A stretch of 64,000 bases of DNA from Paraperibacillus marinus. GTDB taxonomy: Bacteria; Bacillota; Bacilli; Bacillales; DSM-1321. Position numbers and translations under genes: made by a program. Numbering within the stretch: position 1 is the stretch's first letter; each line of letters starts with the position of its first letter. The stretch lies in the NCBI RefSeq assembly GCF_046237605.1, contig NZ_CP143542.1, forward strand, positions 1,364,001 to 1,428,000, given 5' to 3'. Shown piece after piece: positions 23,311 to 32,250 of the stretch. The notes under the pieces are model-generated. The model was given only the letters and a program-made list of their open reading frames with translations, was not told the origin of the DNA and did not search any database.

Positions 23311-24087
23311 ATGGAGTCATTATGGCTGGAGTATGCCTGGGCATTGTTGATCCTGATTGGACTGGAAGGATTGCTTTCTGCCGACAACGCCCTTGTGCTG
23401 GCAGTCATTGCCAAGCATTTGCCCGATGATCAAAAAAAGAGAGCGATCAATTACGGTATCATCATGGCTTTCGTTTTCCGGTTTGCAGCCTTGTTTGCCA
23501 TTTCCTTCATTGCCAATGTCTGGCAGATACAGGCGATAGGAGCCGCTTACCTGCTGTACCTGGGATTGAAGCATGTGATACAGGCAAGGTTCGGGAAAGC
23601 GAATGAAAATGTACATAAAGAAGAAGAAGAGGAAGCTGCCGGTAAAGGCTTCTGGCCGACAGTAGGTAAAATAGCCCTGGCTGATCTTGCCTTTGCGATT
23701 GATTCCATCCTGGCTGCTGTAGCCCTTGCGCTGGGACTTCCGGATTCGCCCCTCGATGACTTTGGAGGTATGGATGGAGGAAAGTTTATCATCGTCGTCC
23801 TGGGAGGAATTGCTGGCTTGATCCTGATTAAGTTTGCGGCAACCTGGTTTGTACAGCTGCTCGAAAAACGTCCCGCATTGGAAACGACTGCCTATGCCAT
23901 TGTCGCCTGGGTGGGAGTCAAGCTCGCTGTCATTACGCTTGCACATGAGGATATCGGTGTATTGGATCATGATTTTCCCCATAGCACCGGCTGGACCCTT
24001 GTTTTCTACGGCGTCCTGGTGGCCATCGCTCTTTGGGGATGGTTTGCACCAGGCAAAAAATCTTCACACGGAAATGGTCATGCATAG
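23311..24087 (+). CDS. TerC-family membrane protein (MeeF/MeeY type, probable Mn exporter)
   Basis: 258 aa. Seven or so hydrophobic segments, with the acidic family motifs LEGLLSADNALVLAV in the first and DLAFAIDSILAAVAL in the fourth, plus an acidic loop (KEEEEEAAGK) after the third. TerC proteins of this type in B. subtilis (YceF, YkoY) export manganese to metallate secreted enzymes. I cannot tell which of the two this matches. It is a single-gene unit between terminators, close to gcv genes. Confidence 0.88.
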   Translation: MESLWLEYAWALLILIGLEGLLSADNALVLAVIAKHLPDDQKKRAINYGIIMAFVFRFAALFAISFIANVWQIQAIGAAYLLYLGLKHVIQARFGKANENVHKEEEEEAAGKGFWPTVGKIALADLAFAIDSILAAVALALGLPDSPLDDFGGMDGGKFIIVVLGGIAGLILIKFAATWFVQLLEKRPALETTAYAIVAWVGVKLAVITLAHEDIGVLDHDFPHSTGWTLVFYGVLVAIALWGWFAPGKKSSHGNGHA

Positions 24088-24137
24088 CTGCTGAAGTTGA
24101 ATCGAACTAAATCCGTTGACCTACTTGAATGACAGCA

Positions 24138-24166
24138 AAAAGGCTCCCTTCACAGGGAGCCTTTTA
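24138..24166. terminator. Bidirectional terminator between TerC gene and yqhL
   Basis: AAAAGGCTCCC / GGGAGCCTTTT with loop TTCACA; A and T runs flank both sides. Confidence 0.9.
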
Positions 24167-24171
24167 TATCG

Positions 24172-24558
24172 TTATTGACCTTTTCTTTTAATCTTTCCGC
24201 CCCAGCGCTTGAAGCCGCCCTGAAGGTGGGAGATGTCACGGTAGCCTTTTTTGTGGAGCATCTGTGCGGCACGGCCGCTTCTGATGCCGCTCTGGCAGTA
24301 TAGGTAAACAGGCTTGTCCGGACGGATTTCTTTTAAGCGCATTTTCAGCTGAGTCATTGGTATGTTCCTGGCACCAAGAATATGACCGCCTTCGTATTCG
24401 TTCGGCTCACGGACATCTATCAGCTGCGCCTTGCGGTAGCCTGAAATGAATTCTTCCTGGCTCAATGTCTTTACTATGCGTTTTTGATTCAGCCACATAA
24501 TTAATGTATAGATGATGACAGCTCCTAAAATCACCAGTAAGATATACAATGTTGTCAA
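24172..24558 (-). CDS. yqhL: Membrane-anchored rhodanese-like protein YqhL
   Basis: 128 aa from TTG 24558 (AGGGGG 8 bases upstream). One membrane segment at 4-23 is followed by a single rhodanese domain with LIDVREPNEYEGGHI and the active loop YCQSGIRSGRA; the Cys is catalytic for sulfur transfer. It lies at its usual place after gcvPB, but the lipM and mntR genes that follow it in B. subtilis are not here. Confidence 0.93.
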   Translation of the reverse strand: MTTLYILLVILGAVIIYTLIMWLNQKRIVKTLSQEEFISGYRKAQLIDVREPNEYEGGHILGARNIPMTQLKMRLKEIRPDKPVYLYCQSGIRSGRAAQMLHKKGYRDISHLQGGFKRWGGKIKRKGQ

Positions 24559-24884
24559 TGGTAGTACCCCCTTTTACCCTGAAAGTTCCAGCACTATTCA
24601 TTATATAATTGATAGGGCTAAGAATCAAAACTATTTTATCCATCCATATAAAGAGTCAGTAATTTGTCAAAAATCAGGCAGATAACCATTTTTTCGATGT
24701 CAATAGCACAGAAATTTAATTTTTTTTGCAGGCTTTTTAATTGACACGCGGCCGCTTCAGAAACGGCAAGGAATTCAAAAACTGACCCTAAAAGCAAATG
24801 GGAAAACTGTTTAAAAAACCGCAAAAAATGATATAAATCGGCAAATTGCTCATGGATCCGCCTTATTCCCCTTTATTCTTTCAT
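24559..24884. other. Intergenic DNA between yqhL and the nrdJ promoter
   Basis: AT-rich sequence with no convincing gene; open frames on the minus strand here lack ribosome sites and family features. Nothing further recognised. Confidence 0.4.
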
Positions 24885-24962
24885 TTGACATTCTTCTTTT
24901 TCTTTGACCTATTACACCACATATAGTGGTGTCGAAAAAAGAAGATACCTATATATTGATTA
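24885..24962 (+). promoter_or_regulatory. nrdJ promoter with paired NrdR-like boxes
   Basis: TTGACA at 24885 and CTATTA 18 bases later form a plausible promoter. Next come CACATATAGTG (inside the longer inverted repeat ACACCAC/GTGGTGT) at 24918-24928 and CTATATATTG at 24949-24958. Their 31-base spacing is the three-turn spacing typical of NrdR box pairs, which repress ribonucleotide reductase genes. Confidence 0.65.
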
Positions 24963-24996
24963 TTTACGTTTGCTTGTGATAAGTTAAGGGTATCGA

Positions 24997-25026
24997 TTAG
25001 AAAGGCGAATTTTGTCGCTTTTCTAA
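24997..25026 (+). promoter_or_regulatory. Leader hairpin before nrdJ
   Basis: TTAGAAAGGCGA pairs with TCGCTTTTCTAA (one G-U pair, 6-base loop) ten bases ahead of the GGAGGAGAG ribosome site. No U run follows, so it is not a normal terminator; role unknown. Confidence 0.4.
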
Positions 25027-25051
25027 AATGGTTTTTGGAGGAGAGATAGCA

Positions 25052-27604
25052 TTGTCTGTTGCACTATATAGTAATATGAAACTTAATATTGAGAGATTGA
25101 ATGAAGACATCAAGATCTTCCCGCAGGTATTCCCGGTAACGGAAGATATGAACCTTGCACACAAAGGTGTATCAAGGCTCGTCATGCTGGACCGCTATTC
25201 ATTCAAGGACACGGCGAAGGTGACGCTCACATCTGGTGATTTTGTTGTATTGACCATCAAGGAAGATCCTAAGTTCCCTGCCAGGGGCCTTGGGTACATC
25301 ATGGATATTGATTGGGAAAACAAAAAAGCACGGGTGCTTGTTGAAGAAGAGTTCAGGGGAGTACTACAGGGGGAAGAGGCAGACACGGGTGTGATCACAA
25401 AATCGCTCGATGTCATTGAAAAGCCGCTTGAAATCTTCTATGAGCAGATTGCCAAGAGAAATGCAGCAGGACTCTCCTCAGTGGAAAAAACAGAAGAAAA
25501 GCGAAAAGAATGGTTCGAGAAGTTTTACCAGGAGCTTTCATCCCTTAACTTCATTCCTGCAGGGCGGGTATTATACGGGGCAGGTGCCGATACGGATGTC
25601 ACCTACTTCAACTGCTATGTAATGCCGTTTGTGCAGGATTCAAGGGAAGGAATATCAGAGCACCGCAAACAGGTCATGGAAATCATGAGCCGCGGCGGCG
25701 GGGTAGGCACGAATGGTTCGACGCTCCGTCCCCGGAATGCACTGGCGAGGGGGGTAAACGGCAAGTCATCAGGATCTGTATCCTGGCTCGATGACATTGC
25801 GAAGCTCACTCATCTTGTTGAGCAGGGCGGATCAAGGCGCGGGGCCCAGATGATCATGCTGATCGATTCCCATCCGGATATCGTGGAGTTCATCATCTCC
25901 AAGATGCAGAATCCAAGGATTCTCCGCTATCTCATTGAAAATACAACCGATGAAACCATCAAGCAGTATGCCAATGAAAAATTAAAGTTTACCCCTTTCG
26001 CAGAAACAGAAGCTGCGATGTATCAGGGGATAGTCAACTATAAAACCATGCCAGGCCTTGGCGGCTTCAGCGAAAAAATCATCAGGGATGCTGAGAATAA
26101 GCTGCGCACAGGCGGAACATACAGTGTGCACAATTCCGAGTTCCTGACCGGGGCCAACATCTCGGTCTGCCTGACAAAGGAATTCATGGAAGCTGTCGAA
26201 AAGGACGAAATGTACGAGCTCCGCTTCCCGGATGTCGAGAGCTATGACCAGGAGGAAATGGACGTTTACAACAGGGAATGGCACAAGATCGGGGACGTCA
26301 GGGAATGGGAAAAACTCGGCCATAAGGTCCGCGTCTACCGTTCAATCAAAGCAAAAGAGCTTTGGAACCTGATCAACGTCTGTGCCACCTATTCCGCCGA
26401 GCCTGGGATCTTCTTCATAGATAATGCGAACGATATGACCAATGCAAAGGCATACGGCCAGCAGGTAGTGGCAACGAATCCTTGCGGAGAGCAGCCGCTC
26501 GCTCCATACTCAGTCTGCAACCTGGCAGCTGTCAATCTGGCTGAAATGGCTGATAAAGAAAAGAAGACCGTTGATTTTGATAAACTCAAAAAGACAGTGG
26601 AAGTCGGTGTACGCATGCAGGATAACGTAATAGATGCGACTCCGTACTTCCTCGAAGACAACAAAAAACAGGCACTGGGAGAGCGCCGTGTCGGCCTTGG
26701 TGTTATGGGGCTTCATGATCTGCTCATCTACTGTGAAACTGAATATGGCTCCGAGGAAGGCAACAAACTGATCGATTCAGTATTCGAAACGATTGCAGTG
26801 ACGGCTTACCGCACGTCCATAGAGCTTGGCAGGGAAAAGGGAAGCTTCCCGTTCCTTGAAGGAGAAACTGCTGAGGAGACGAACCGTCTTCGCCAGGCAT
26901 TCACAGAAACAGGATTCATGCAGAAAATGCCGTCAGATGTCAGGGAATCCATTCTTGCATCAGGTATCAGGAACTCCCACCTTTTGACGGTTGCGCCAAC
27001 CGGATCTACCGGCACGATGGTAGGGGTATCCACAGGTCTTGAGCCTTACTTCTCCTTCACTTATTACAGAAGCGGGCGCCTGGGTAAATTTATTGAAGTG
27101 AAAGCCGACATTGTCCAGGAATATCTTGCGAAAAATCCTGAGACAGATCCGAGCTCACTCCCAGAGTGGTTCATCTCGGCAATGGAGCTTTCGCCGGAAG
27201 CCCATGCAGATGTTCAGTGCATCATCCAGCGCTGGATCGACAGCTCAATCAGCAAGACAGTCAATGCACCGAGGGGCTATACTGTCGATCAGGTTGAAGC
27301 AGTGTACGAACGCCTTTACAAGGGTGGTGCCAAGGGAGGCACGGTTTATGTTGATGGAAGCCGTGACTCGCAGGTGCTGACATTGAAAGCAGAAGAAAAC
27401 ACATTTGATGAAGAAGAAACAACAGTCAAAGAAGAAAAGAAAGTCGTGCTGGTGGACACCATTTCACCGCTGCGTTCAACCGATGTTACCATAGGTTCAG
27501 AAGTCGGGAATACATGCCCGGTCTGCCGTAAGGGCCAGGTCAAGGATATCGGCGGATGCAATACCTGCACAAACTGCGGTTCCCAGCTGAAGTGCGGATT
27601 ATAA
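25052..27604 (+). CDS. nrdJ: Vitamin B12-dependent (class II) ribonucleotide reductase
   Basis: 850 aa from TTG 25052, 6 bases after GGAGGAGAG. Family marks are FIPAGRVLYGAG, FNCYVMPF, NPCGEQPLAPYSVCNLAAVNL, SHLLTVAPTGSTGTM and a C-terminal zinc-type CPVC...CNTCTNCG. It reduces ribonucleotides using adenosylcobalamin, independent of oxygen. Bacillus normally relies on class Ib NrdEF, so this is an addition in this lineage. Paired NrdR-like boxes lie upstream. Its own terminator has been split by a Tn7-like element 21 bases after the stop. Confidence 0.95.
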   Translation: MSVALYSNMKLNIERLNEDIKIFPQVFPVTEDMNLAHKGVSRLVMLDRYSFKDTAKVTLTSGDFVVLTIKEDPKFPARGLGYIMDIDWENKKARVLVEEEFRGVLQGEEADTGVITKSLDVIEKPLEIFYEQIAKRNAAGLSSVEKTEEKRKEWFEKFYQELSSLNFIPAGRVLYGAGADTDVTYFNCYVMPFVQDSREGISEHRKQVMEIMSRGGGVGTNGSTLRPRNALARGVNGKSSGSVSWLDDIAKLTHLVEQGGSRRGAQMIMLIDSHPDIVEFIISKMQNPRILRYLIENTTDETIKQYANEKLKFTPFAETEAAMYQGIVNYKTMPGLGGFSEKIIRDAENKLRTGGTYSVHNSEFLTGANISVCLTKEFMEAVEKDEMYELRFPDVESYDQEEMDVYNREWHKIGDVREWEKLGHKVRVYRSIKAKELWNLINVCATYSAEPGIFFIDNANDMTNAKAYGQQVVATNPCGEQPLAPYSVCNLAAVNLAEMADKEKKTVDFDKLKKTVEVGVRMQDNVIDATPYFLEDNKKQALGERRVGLGVMGLHDLLIYCETEYGSEEGNKLIDSVFETIAVTAYRTSIELGREKGSFPFLEGETAEETNRLRQAFTETGFMQKMPSDVRESILASGIRNSHLLTVAPTGSTGTMVGVSTGLEPYFSFTYYRSGRLGKFIEVKADIVQEYLAKNPETDPSSLPEWFISAMELSPEAHADVQCIIQRWIDSSISKTVNAPRGYTVDQVEAVYERLYKGGAKGGTVYVDGSRDSQVLTLKAEENTFDEEETTVKEEKKVVLVDTISPLRSTDVTIGSEVGNTCPVCRKGQVKDIGGCNTCTNCGSQLKCGL

Positions 27605-27611
27605 AGATGAA

Positions 27612-27625
27612 GAGGCCGGAGGGAC
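27612..27625 (+). terminator. 5' half of the nrdJ terminator, split by the Tn7-like element
   Basis: GAGGCCG at 27612-27618 would pair with CGGCCTC at 30446-30452, followed there by ATTTCTTTTTT. Joining the sides of the element (one GGGAC copy) rebuilds a 7-bp stem, 6-base loop and U tract. In its present state it cannot form locally. Confidence 0.75.
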
Positions 27626-27640
27626 TGTAGATTTGATAAT

Positions 27641-27717
27641 AAAGTCGTACTGTTTATAAAAAAAAGATGCACCGTTTGAAATAAAGTTATACCGTTTGAA
27701 ATGAAGTTGCGTCGTTA
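27641..27717 (+). repeat. Left-end TnsB-site-like repeats of the Tn7-like element
   Basis: Four related 15-bp units start at 27641 (AAAGTCGTACTGTTT), 27663 (AAAGATGCACCGTTT), 27683 (AAAGTTATACCGTTT) and 27703 (GAAGTTGCGTCGTTA), spaced 22, 20 and 20 bases. This is the regular array expected of transposase TnsB binding sites. AATAAAGTC also occurs in the end of Tn7 itself. Confidence 0.75.
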
Positions 27718-27755
27718 CACCCCTTTGGATTAATATAATCCAAAGGGGTGTTTTT
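27717..27755. terminator. Perfect 16-bp hairpin before tnsA remnant
   Basis: Arms at 27717-27732 and 27736-27751 (ACACCCCTTTGGATTA and complement) with loop ATA and five T. It may stop read-through from the host into the transposon. Confidence 0.8.
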
Positions 27756-28348
27756 ATGTCTCTAAGAACTGGAACATCCAAAGTTGAAAAGTGGATTGCA
27801 GAAGGTCGTAGCTCTGGAATTGGCGCTGAATATAAGCCGTGGTTAAACATTCAAGACGTTTCTTAACTGGGAAAATCTTCGCGTTTAAAAAATAAGAAAA
27901 CAGCTAGGCAACATGAATTTTTATCAGATTTGGAACGGAATTACTTCTATTTAACGTAATATTCTGACTTTATGGTTGATGTTCGAGAACAATTTCCGTT
28001 ATTGCCGTTGGAAGATACAATTGTTATATCAGGATGAACTAGGAATAAAACACCCTGCTAATCTAAAAACTGGTGAACCAGCCCTGAGATGACTACAGAT
28101 TTTTTAGTCACAATTAATATTAGTGGTGAAATACAACATTTCGCTAGAACTTAAAAATATAAAATGAGCTAATGGATAAACGTGTTCTAGAGAAATTCGA
28201 AATTGAACGGGTTTATTGGGAGAGACATGAAAATGATTGGGGAATAGTAACGGAATTAGAAAAACCAAAGACAATGGCTCATAATATTGCTTTTGTACGT
28301 ATGCCATCCGATGAGTCTATCAAACTGAAATCAAGTTCTAGATCTTAA
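27756..28348 (+). pseudogene. TnsA-type transposon endonuclease remnant
   Basis: The frame from ATG 27756 starts MSLRTGTSKVEKWIAEGRSS, then meets TAA, TAA and TGA codons and frame changes. Recognisable pieces in order are ARQHEFLSDLERNYFYL, MVDVREQFPLLPLEDTIVIS, DELGIKHPANLKTGEP, MTTDFLVTINISGE and VLEKFEIERVYWERHENDWG. The DVREQFPL piece holds the Asp and Gln of the nuclease site. This is the Tn7 TnsA family, which makes the 5' cuts during transposition. At least five disabling changes are seen, so no active product. Confidence 0.85.
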
Positions 28349-28386
28349 AATAAAGCAGCGAAGACTATAGCTTCACTGCTTTATTT
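28348..28386. terminator. Bidirectional terminator between tnsA remnant and esterase gene
   Basis: AAATAAAGCAG / CTGCTTTATTT with an inner GAAG/CTTC extension. Confidence 0.88.
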
Positions 28387-28392
28387 ACTTCT

Positions 28393-29769
28393 TTATTTCA
28401 GTAACTTAGTAAGCTCTGGAATTGTGAAGAGCCATACCACATTTTTTCGTTCAGTAGGTGAATTAGCACTAAATTTCACATTAGTTGGTAATTTTTTTGA
28501 ATCTAAAGTCCATTTCTTTGTTAAAGAATCGTAGCTTAAGTCAGTAATCTTTTCACCGTTATCCGTTGAGACTGCGACGCCAAAGTCATTGTCATTTACA
28601 ATGGCTAATGTTTTACGATCAGGAAGTAATGTTAAGCCCTCAGCTTTTTCCATATCCCACCCGTGCTCGCGGAGATTAAGAATTTCCTTCGTAGAGGGCA
28701 TTTGAATGTTAAGCTTTTTCAATTCTGCAGGATCGCTAATTGTTTCAAGCTCTTTTCCATTAACTTTTTTATTGGTTAGGTCTGTTGCTTTTGTAAGATC
28801 GACAAGGTTAATAACGTTTCTCATCTCGCCATTAATATCCTTACCTTGCTCAATAACGAGAAGCTGCTTATCACTTACTGCGAAAATGTCACCAATTTTC
28901 AAGTCCTTAGCTTTTTTAAATTTTGACATATTGACTGGGTAGGCATACATTTTTGTTTTGTTACTCTTTGGATCAAAAACAACAATACGTGTAAATAGGG
29001 CATTGTTTGTCTCTCCGTTAATATCTAAAATACTTTGTGCGGATGAAAAAACCTTACCGCTAGGGCTAATACTTAATCCCTCCATGCCACGGTTTGGAAT
29101 TCGATATTTCAAGATTTCTGGCAGACCGTTACCTGGTTGAAGTTTTTGTACTAATTGACCATTATTTGAAAATTTCGCGATGAATGGACCATATTCATCA
29201 GAAATCCAGAAATTACCTTGTTTATCTACAGAAATTCCTTCTGGGTCCATCCCGTTAGGATCGTAGTTTAGTTTTTCCATCGTTGGTAAAAGTGGAATTT
29301 CTAGAGAAGAACCTGTTTTACCAGGAGCAATTGGTAGTCCTGTAATATAAGAGTTATTTTTATTCTTTAATTTAATACTTTCATTAATTTGTGCTTTACC
29401 TTTTTTAATCTTTAAAATCCCAATTTGCGGTTTGAATGCTGGTGATAGGAAATACTTACTTGCTGATGCTTGTCCATTTTCTAAGTAGGTTGGTGCATCG
29501 CCGTTTGGACCTCGGTCTGTCAGGGCATAAAATTCATATTCTCCGGTTTTCTTGTCGTATGATTTGAAGGCTAGTGCAGAACCAAAACCTCCAGCAAAAC
29601 CATAAGGAAATACTTCAGAAACTGAATCATGTGCAGGTGCGTTTAAATGAGAATTGACGCTTACTGAATATTTTTTCACATCAATATTAGATTTAGCTGA
29701 GGCTGCCCCCGCTAAAAGTGAGCTTGCTAATAATGTTGTACAGAGTGATACTGCAAAAATGCGTTTCAT
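28393..29769 (-). CDS. Secreted esterase-like phytase-family protein (cargo of Tn7-like element)
   Basis: 458 aa. A signal peptide (MKRIFAVSLCTTLLASSLLA, cleavage after ASA at 25) is followed by a beta-propeller-like domain with FGSALAFKSYDKKTGEYEFYALTDRGPNG, DPEGISVDKQGNFWISDEYGPFIAKF and GMEGLSISPSG, typical of the phytase/esterase-like family (PF13449). Acidic residues at blade edges probably bind Ca. It likely hydrolyses phosphoester or related bonds outside the cell; substrate unknown. ATG 29769 follows AGGGGG. It is the only intact gene inside the transposon ends and is AT-rich relative to neighbours. Confidence 0.87.
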   Translation of the reverse strand: MKRIFAVSLCTTLLASSLLAGAASAKSNIDVKKYSVSVNSHLNAPAHDSVSEVFPYGFAGGFGSALAFKSYDKKTGEYEFYALTDRGPNGDAPTYLENGQASASKYFLSPAFKPQIGILKIKKGKAQINESIKLKNKNNSYITGLPIAPGKTGSSLEIPLLPTMEKLNYDPNGMDPEGISVDKQGNFWISDEYGPFIAKFSNNGQLVQKLQPGNGLPEILKYRIPNRGMEGLSISPSGKVFSSAQSILDINGETNNALFTRIVVFDPKSNKTKMYAYPVNMSKFKKAKDLKIGDIFAVSDKQLLVIEQGKDINGEMRNVINLVDLTKATDLTNKKVNGKELETISDPAELKKLNIQMPSTKEILNLREHGWDMEKAEGLTLLPDRKTLAIVNDNDFGVAVSTDNGEKITDLSYDSLTKKWTLDSKKLPTNVKFSANSPTERKNVVWLFTIPELTKLLK

Positions 29770-30441
29770 AATAGCCCCCTATAGTTGTATTAACTGTTAC
29801 TATAGCATCATAAAATGATTGAGATATTAATTTTTTGTAAAAATACGATTAATATACTTTATTTTTAATTGTGTTATGAATTTATAAGTGAAAGCTAATC
29901 GCTTGGTCAATATGTCGTTGACGGGCTGCATTTTGTTTAATGCTTTTTGGGTTTAAATGGAAACGAGTCTTTTTCTAATACTCATATGTCTTAAACAAAG
30001 GCTCAAAGAAATTGAAGAATTTTAAAGTCATTTTTCGGATGGGGTAATGTAGAACCAGGGGAATCGATTTGACGGACGAAGAAAGAGAACAGTTTATTAT
30101 CCATGTATAAATAGATTAAGGCCAGAGTTTTTAAAGTGCCTGACCCCCGATATAGTCAAGTATTACCGCACTGGTGGTCAGCACTTTTTCTGAATTAATT
30201 AGCGCACTGAAAGGGTAAAAAGTTCTGCTCAGGGACAATCGGTTCGGTTTTTGTATGAAAGGAAGCTTATGTTGAAGATTAGCCCACAGAGAATTATCAA
30301 ACTTTTTTACAAAAAATGTGCAAGGCTTCACAAATAAAGAAACCGTTTTGATCAAACTTTTTTTCAAAATGGTTTCTTTAAATTCACGTAAAATGTGGGT
30401 TTGTGAGGTGTCTTTGATCAAAATTTAATCCAAAGCTACAG
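29770..30441. other. Non-coding right part of the Tn7-like element
   Basis: No intact gene. A hairpin pairs CTGACC near 30143 with GGTCAG near 30174 (flanks AAAGTGC and GCACTTTTT also pair). A second pairs AAAGAAACCGTTTTGA (30336-30351) with TCAAAATGGTTTCTTT (30364-30379), 15 of 16 bases. On the minus strand reading inward from 30441, AAAGAAACCATTTTGAAA resembles the left-end units, so it may be a right-end TnsB site. Confidence 0.5.
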
Positions 30442-30609
30442 GGACGGCCTCATTTCTTTTTTATCCACACCCCGTCAGAAGTTATCCTGATTCACAAACT
30501 TGAAATTTTTTTTCGTATAAATGAAACCATTTTGGGTAAATAACGTAATATACATATAAAAGATTGCTGGGCTCGGCCAGACTATACCAACAAAAGAGGA
30601 GTAACTATA

Positions 30610-30891
30610 TTGGGTAATATGATTTTTCAGATTGGGCAGTATGCCTTTGACCTTTACTATTGGTTGATTTTCATATCGATCTTCGGTTCCTGGTTCCCAG
30701 GATTCCAGGCATCCAAAATCGGAGGCTGGATCACGAAGGTGGTAGAGCCATTTCTATCCATATTCCGGAGGTTCATCCCTCCGCTTGGAGGAATCGACTT
30801 TTCACCAATCATTGCCCTTTTTGCCTATCGATTCCTGAGCAGGTTTGCTTTGGAGGGGCTTCGACAGACCATCAATGTTCTGGGCATCTAA
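30610..30891 (+). CDS. YggT family membrane protein
   Basis: 93 aa from TTG 30610 (AGAGGAG upstream; ATG 30619 is an alternative). Two hydrophobic helices with the family segment LYYWLIFISIFGSWFPGF and VVEPFLSIFRRFIPPLGGIDFSPIIALFA. YggT proteins are small membrane proteins of unknown function, some linked to osmotic shock or division. Here it stands alone with hairpins behind it, not in its usual cluster with ylmG-type division genes. Confidence 0.9.
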   Translation: MGNMIFQIGQYAFDLYYWLIFISIFGSWFPGFQASKIGGWITKVVEPFLSIFRRFIPPLGGIDFSPIIALFAYRFLSRFALEGLRQTINVLGI

Positions 30892-30911
30892 ACTGCCAGT
30901 CTACATATAAA

Positions 30912-30973
30912 GGATAGGAAAACTTTTCTTCCTATCCATCACAAGCCGCCTTTTTTAGGCGGCTTGTTTTTTT
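30912..30973 (+). terminator. Double hairpin terminator after yggT
   Basis: GGATAGGAA / TTCCTATCC (30912-30937), then CAAGCCGCC / GGCGGCTTG (30942-30966) and seven T. Confidence 0.88.
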
Positions 30974-31052
30974 GAAATAAGTTCCCAAAACAAGGAATTC
31001 ATGCTTCGAGTGTGCGAGGCCCATACTAATGCTGTAAAAAACTAATTAAAGT

Positions 31053-32093
31053 GTGGTGAGAAAGCTGGTTAAGCCGTTTATGCCTCAGCTGGTCTATATC
31101 GAGCCGAAGGCACTTGAATATCCGCTTGGAAGGGAATTGAAAAAAAAGTTTGAGGACCTGAATGTTGAGATCCGTGAGACCACCTCACATAACCAAATCA
31201 GGAACCTTCCGGGGGAAACTGATTTTCAAAAATACCGTGTTGCCAAATCGACTTTGGTCGTTGGTGTGAGAAGAACATTGAAGTTTGATACATCAAAGCC
31301 TTCCGCCGAATATGCGATACCCCTCGCAACTGGCTGCATGGGGCACTGCCATTATTGCTATCTCCAGACCACCCTTGGCAGCAAACCCTATATCCGTGTT
31401 TATGTGAATACAGATGAAATTTTTGAGCAGGCGGTCAAATATATGGAAGAGCGGAAGCCTGAGATCACGAGATTTGAAGCGGCCTGTACCTCGGATATTG
31501 TCGGCGTTGATCATATCACGCATTCTCTCAAGAAGGCCATTGAATTTTTTGGGCAGCAGGAGTATGGAGCGCTCCGTTTTGTCACCAAATTTGAACATGT
31601 GGATCATCTCCTGGATGCCAAACATAATGGAAAGACACGTTTTAGATTCAGTGTGAATTCACGCTATGTAATCAAAAATTTCGAGCCTGGGACATCTTCC
31701 TTTGAAGGCAGGCTGGAGGCGGCCAGGAAAGTACTTCATGCAGGGTATCCACTCGGATTTATCGTGGCCCCGATCTATAGGCATGAAAACTGGAAGGAAG
31801 GCTATCATGAGCTTTTCGAACGTCTGTACAGTTCCCTTGAGGGTTTGGACTTGTCAGATCTTACTTTTGAATTGATTCAGCACCGATTCACCTCCCCTGC
31901 CAAAAAGGTCATACTCAAGAATTATCCAAAATCAAAACTTGAGCTTGATGAAAGTAAACGTAAATATAAATGGGGCCGCTATGGTATCGGTAAATATGTC
32001 TATCAGAATGAAGAGGCGAAAGAACTTGAAGATACGATCAGGGGTTACATCGCTGAATACTTTCCGCAGTCGACGGTGCAATACTTTACGTAA
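31053..32093 (+). CDS. splB: Spore photoproduct lyase
   Basis: 346 aa. The radical SAM cluster motif is CMGHCHYC (Cys95, 99, 102), with PSAEYAIPLATG before it and the family end IGKYVYQNEE...YFPQSTVQYFT. It repairs the spore photoproduct 5-thyminyl-5,6-dihydrothymine during germination. The start is uncertain: GTG 31053 has no clear ribosome site, while GGTGAG at 31055-31060 would suit a CTG at 31065 whose product (LVKPFMPQLVYIEP) aligns with the B. subtilis N-terminus; ATG 31080 is also possible. No splA is adjacent. Confidence 0.93.
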   Translation: MVRKLVKPFMPQLVYIEPKALEYPLGRELKKKFEDLNVEIRETTSHNQIRNLPGETDFQKYRVAKSTLVVGVRRTLKFDTSKPSAEYAIPLATGCMGHCHYCYLQTTLGSKPYIRVYVNTDEIFEQAVKYMEERKPEITRFEAACTSDIVGVDHITHSLKKAIEFFGQQEYGALRFVTKFEHVDHLLDAKHNGKTRFRFSVNSRYVIKNFEPGTSSFEGRLEAARKVLHAGYPLGFIVAPIYRHENWKEGYHELFERLYSSLEGLDLSDLTFELIQHRFTSPAKKVILKNYPKSKLELDESKRKYKWGRYGIGKYVYQNEEAKELEDTIRGYIAEYFPQSTVQYFT

Positions 32094-32165
32094 CACATTA
32101 TTCAGGCGCACATACAGCAAAGTGTATAAGCCGACACTTTAGTAGTAAAATCAGGACGCAAAATA

Positions 32166-32196
32166 CTCGGAGCCATTATGCTCCGAGCCTTTTTTA
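32166..32196 (+). terminator. Terminator of splB
   Basis: CTCGGAGC / GCTCCGAG stem with loop CATTAT and six T. Confidence 0.9.
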
Positions 32197-32250
32197 TAGG
32201 ATCACTTTTTGAAGATTGTCATCTATTAATTAAATGTAAGACTTAACTAT

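Larger units (their letters stand above)
27626..30441. mobile_element. Decayed Tn7-like element, 2.8 kb, with GGGAC target duplication
   Basis: The element begins TGTAGATTTG and ends in the complement of TGTAGCTTTG (9/10 match). It is flanked by GGGAC at 27621-27625 and 30442-30446, the 5-bp duplication expected for Tn7-type insertion. The left end carries 20-bp-spaced repeats and a TnsA pseudogene reading inward, the Tn7 R-end layout. tnsB, tnsC, tnsD/tniQ are absent, so it is immobile on its own. One intact cargo gene (phytase-like esterase) remains. Confidence 0.85.

Noticed and set aside
30131..30421. 96-codon minus-strand frame in the right end of the Tn7-like element
   Set aside because: No family features; it overlaps hairpins and end repeats, so it is chance coding.
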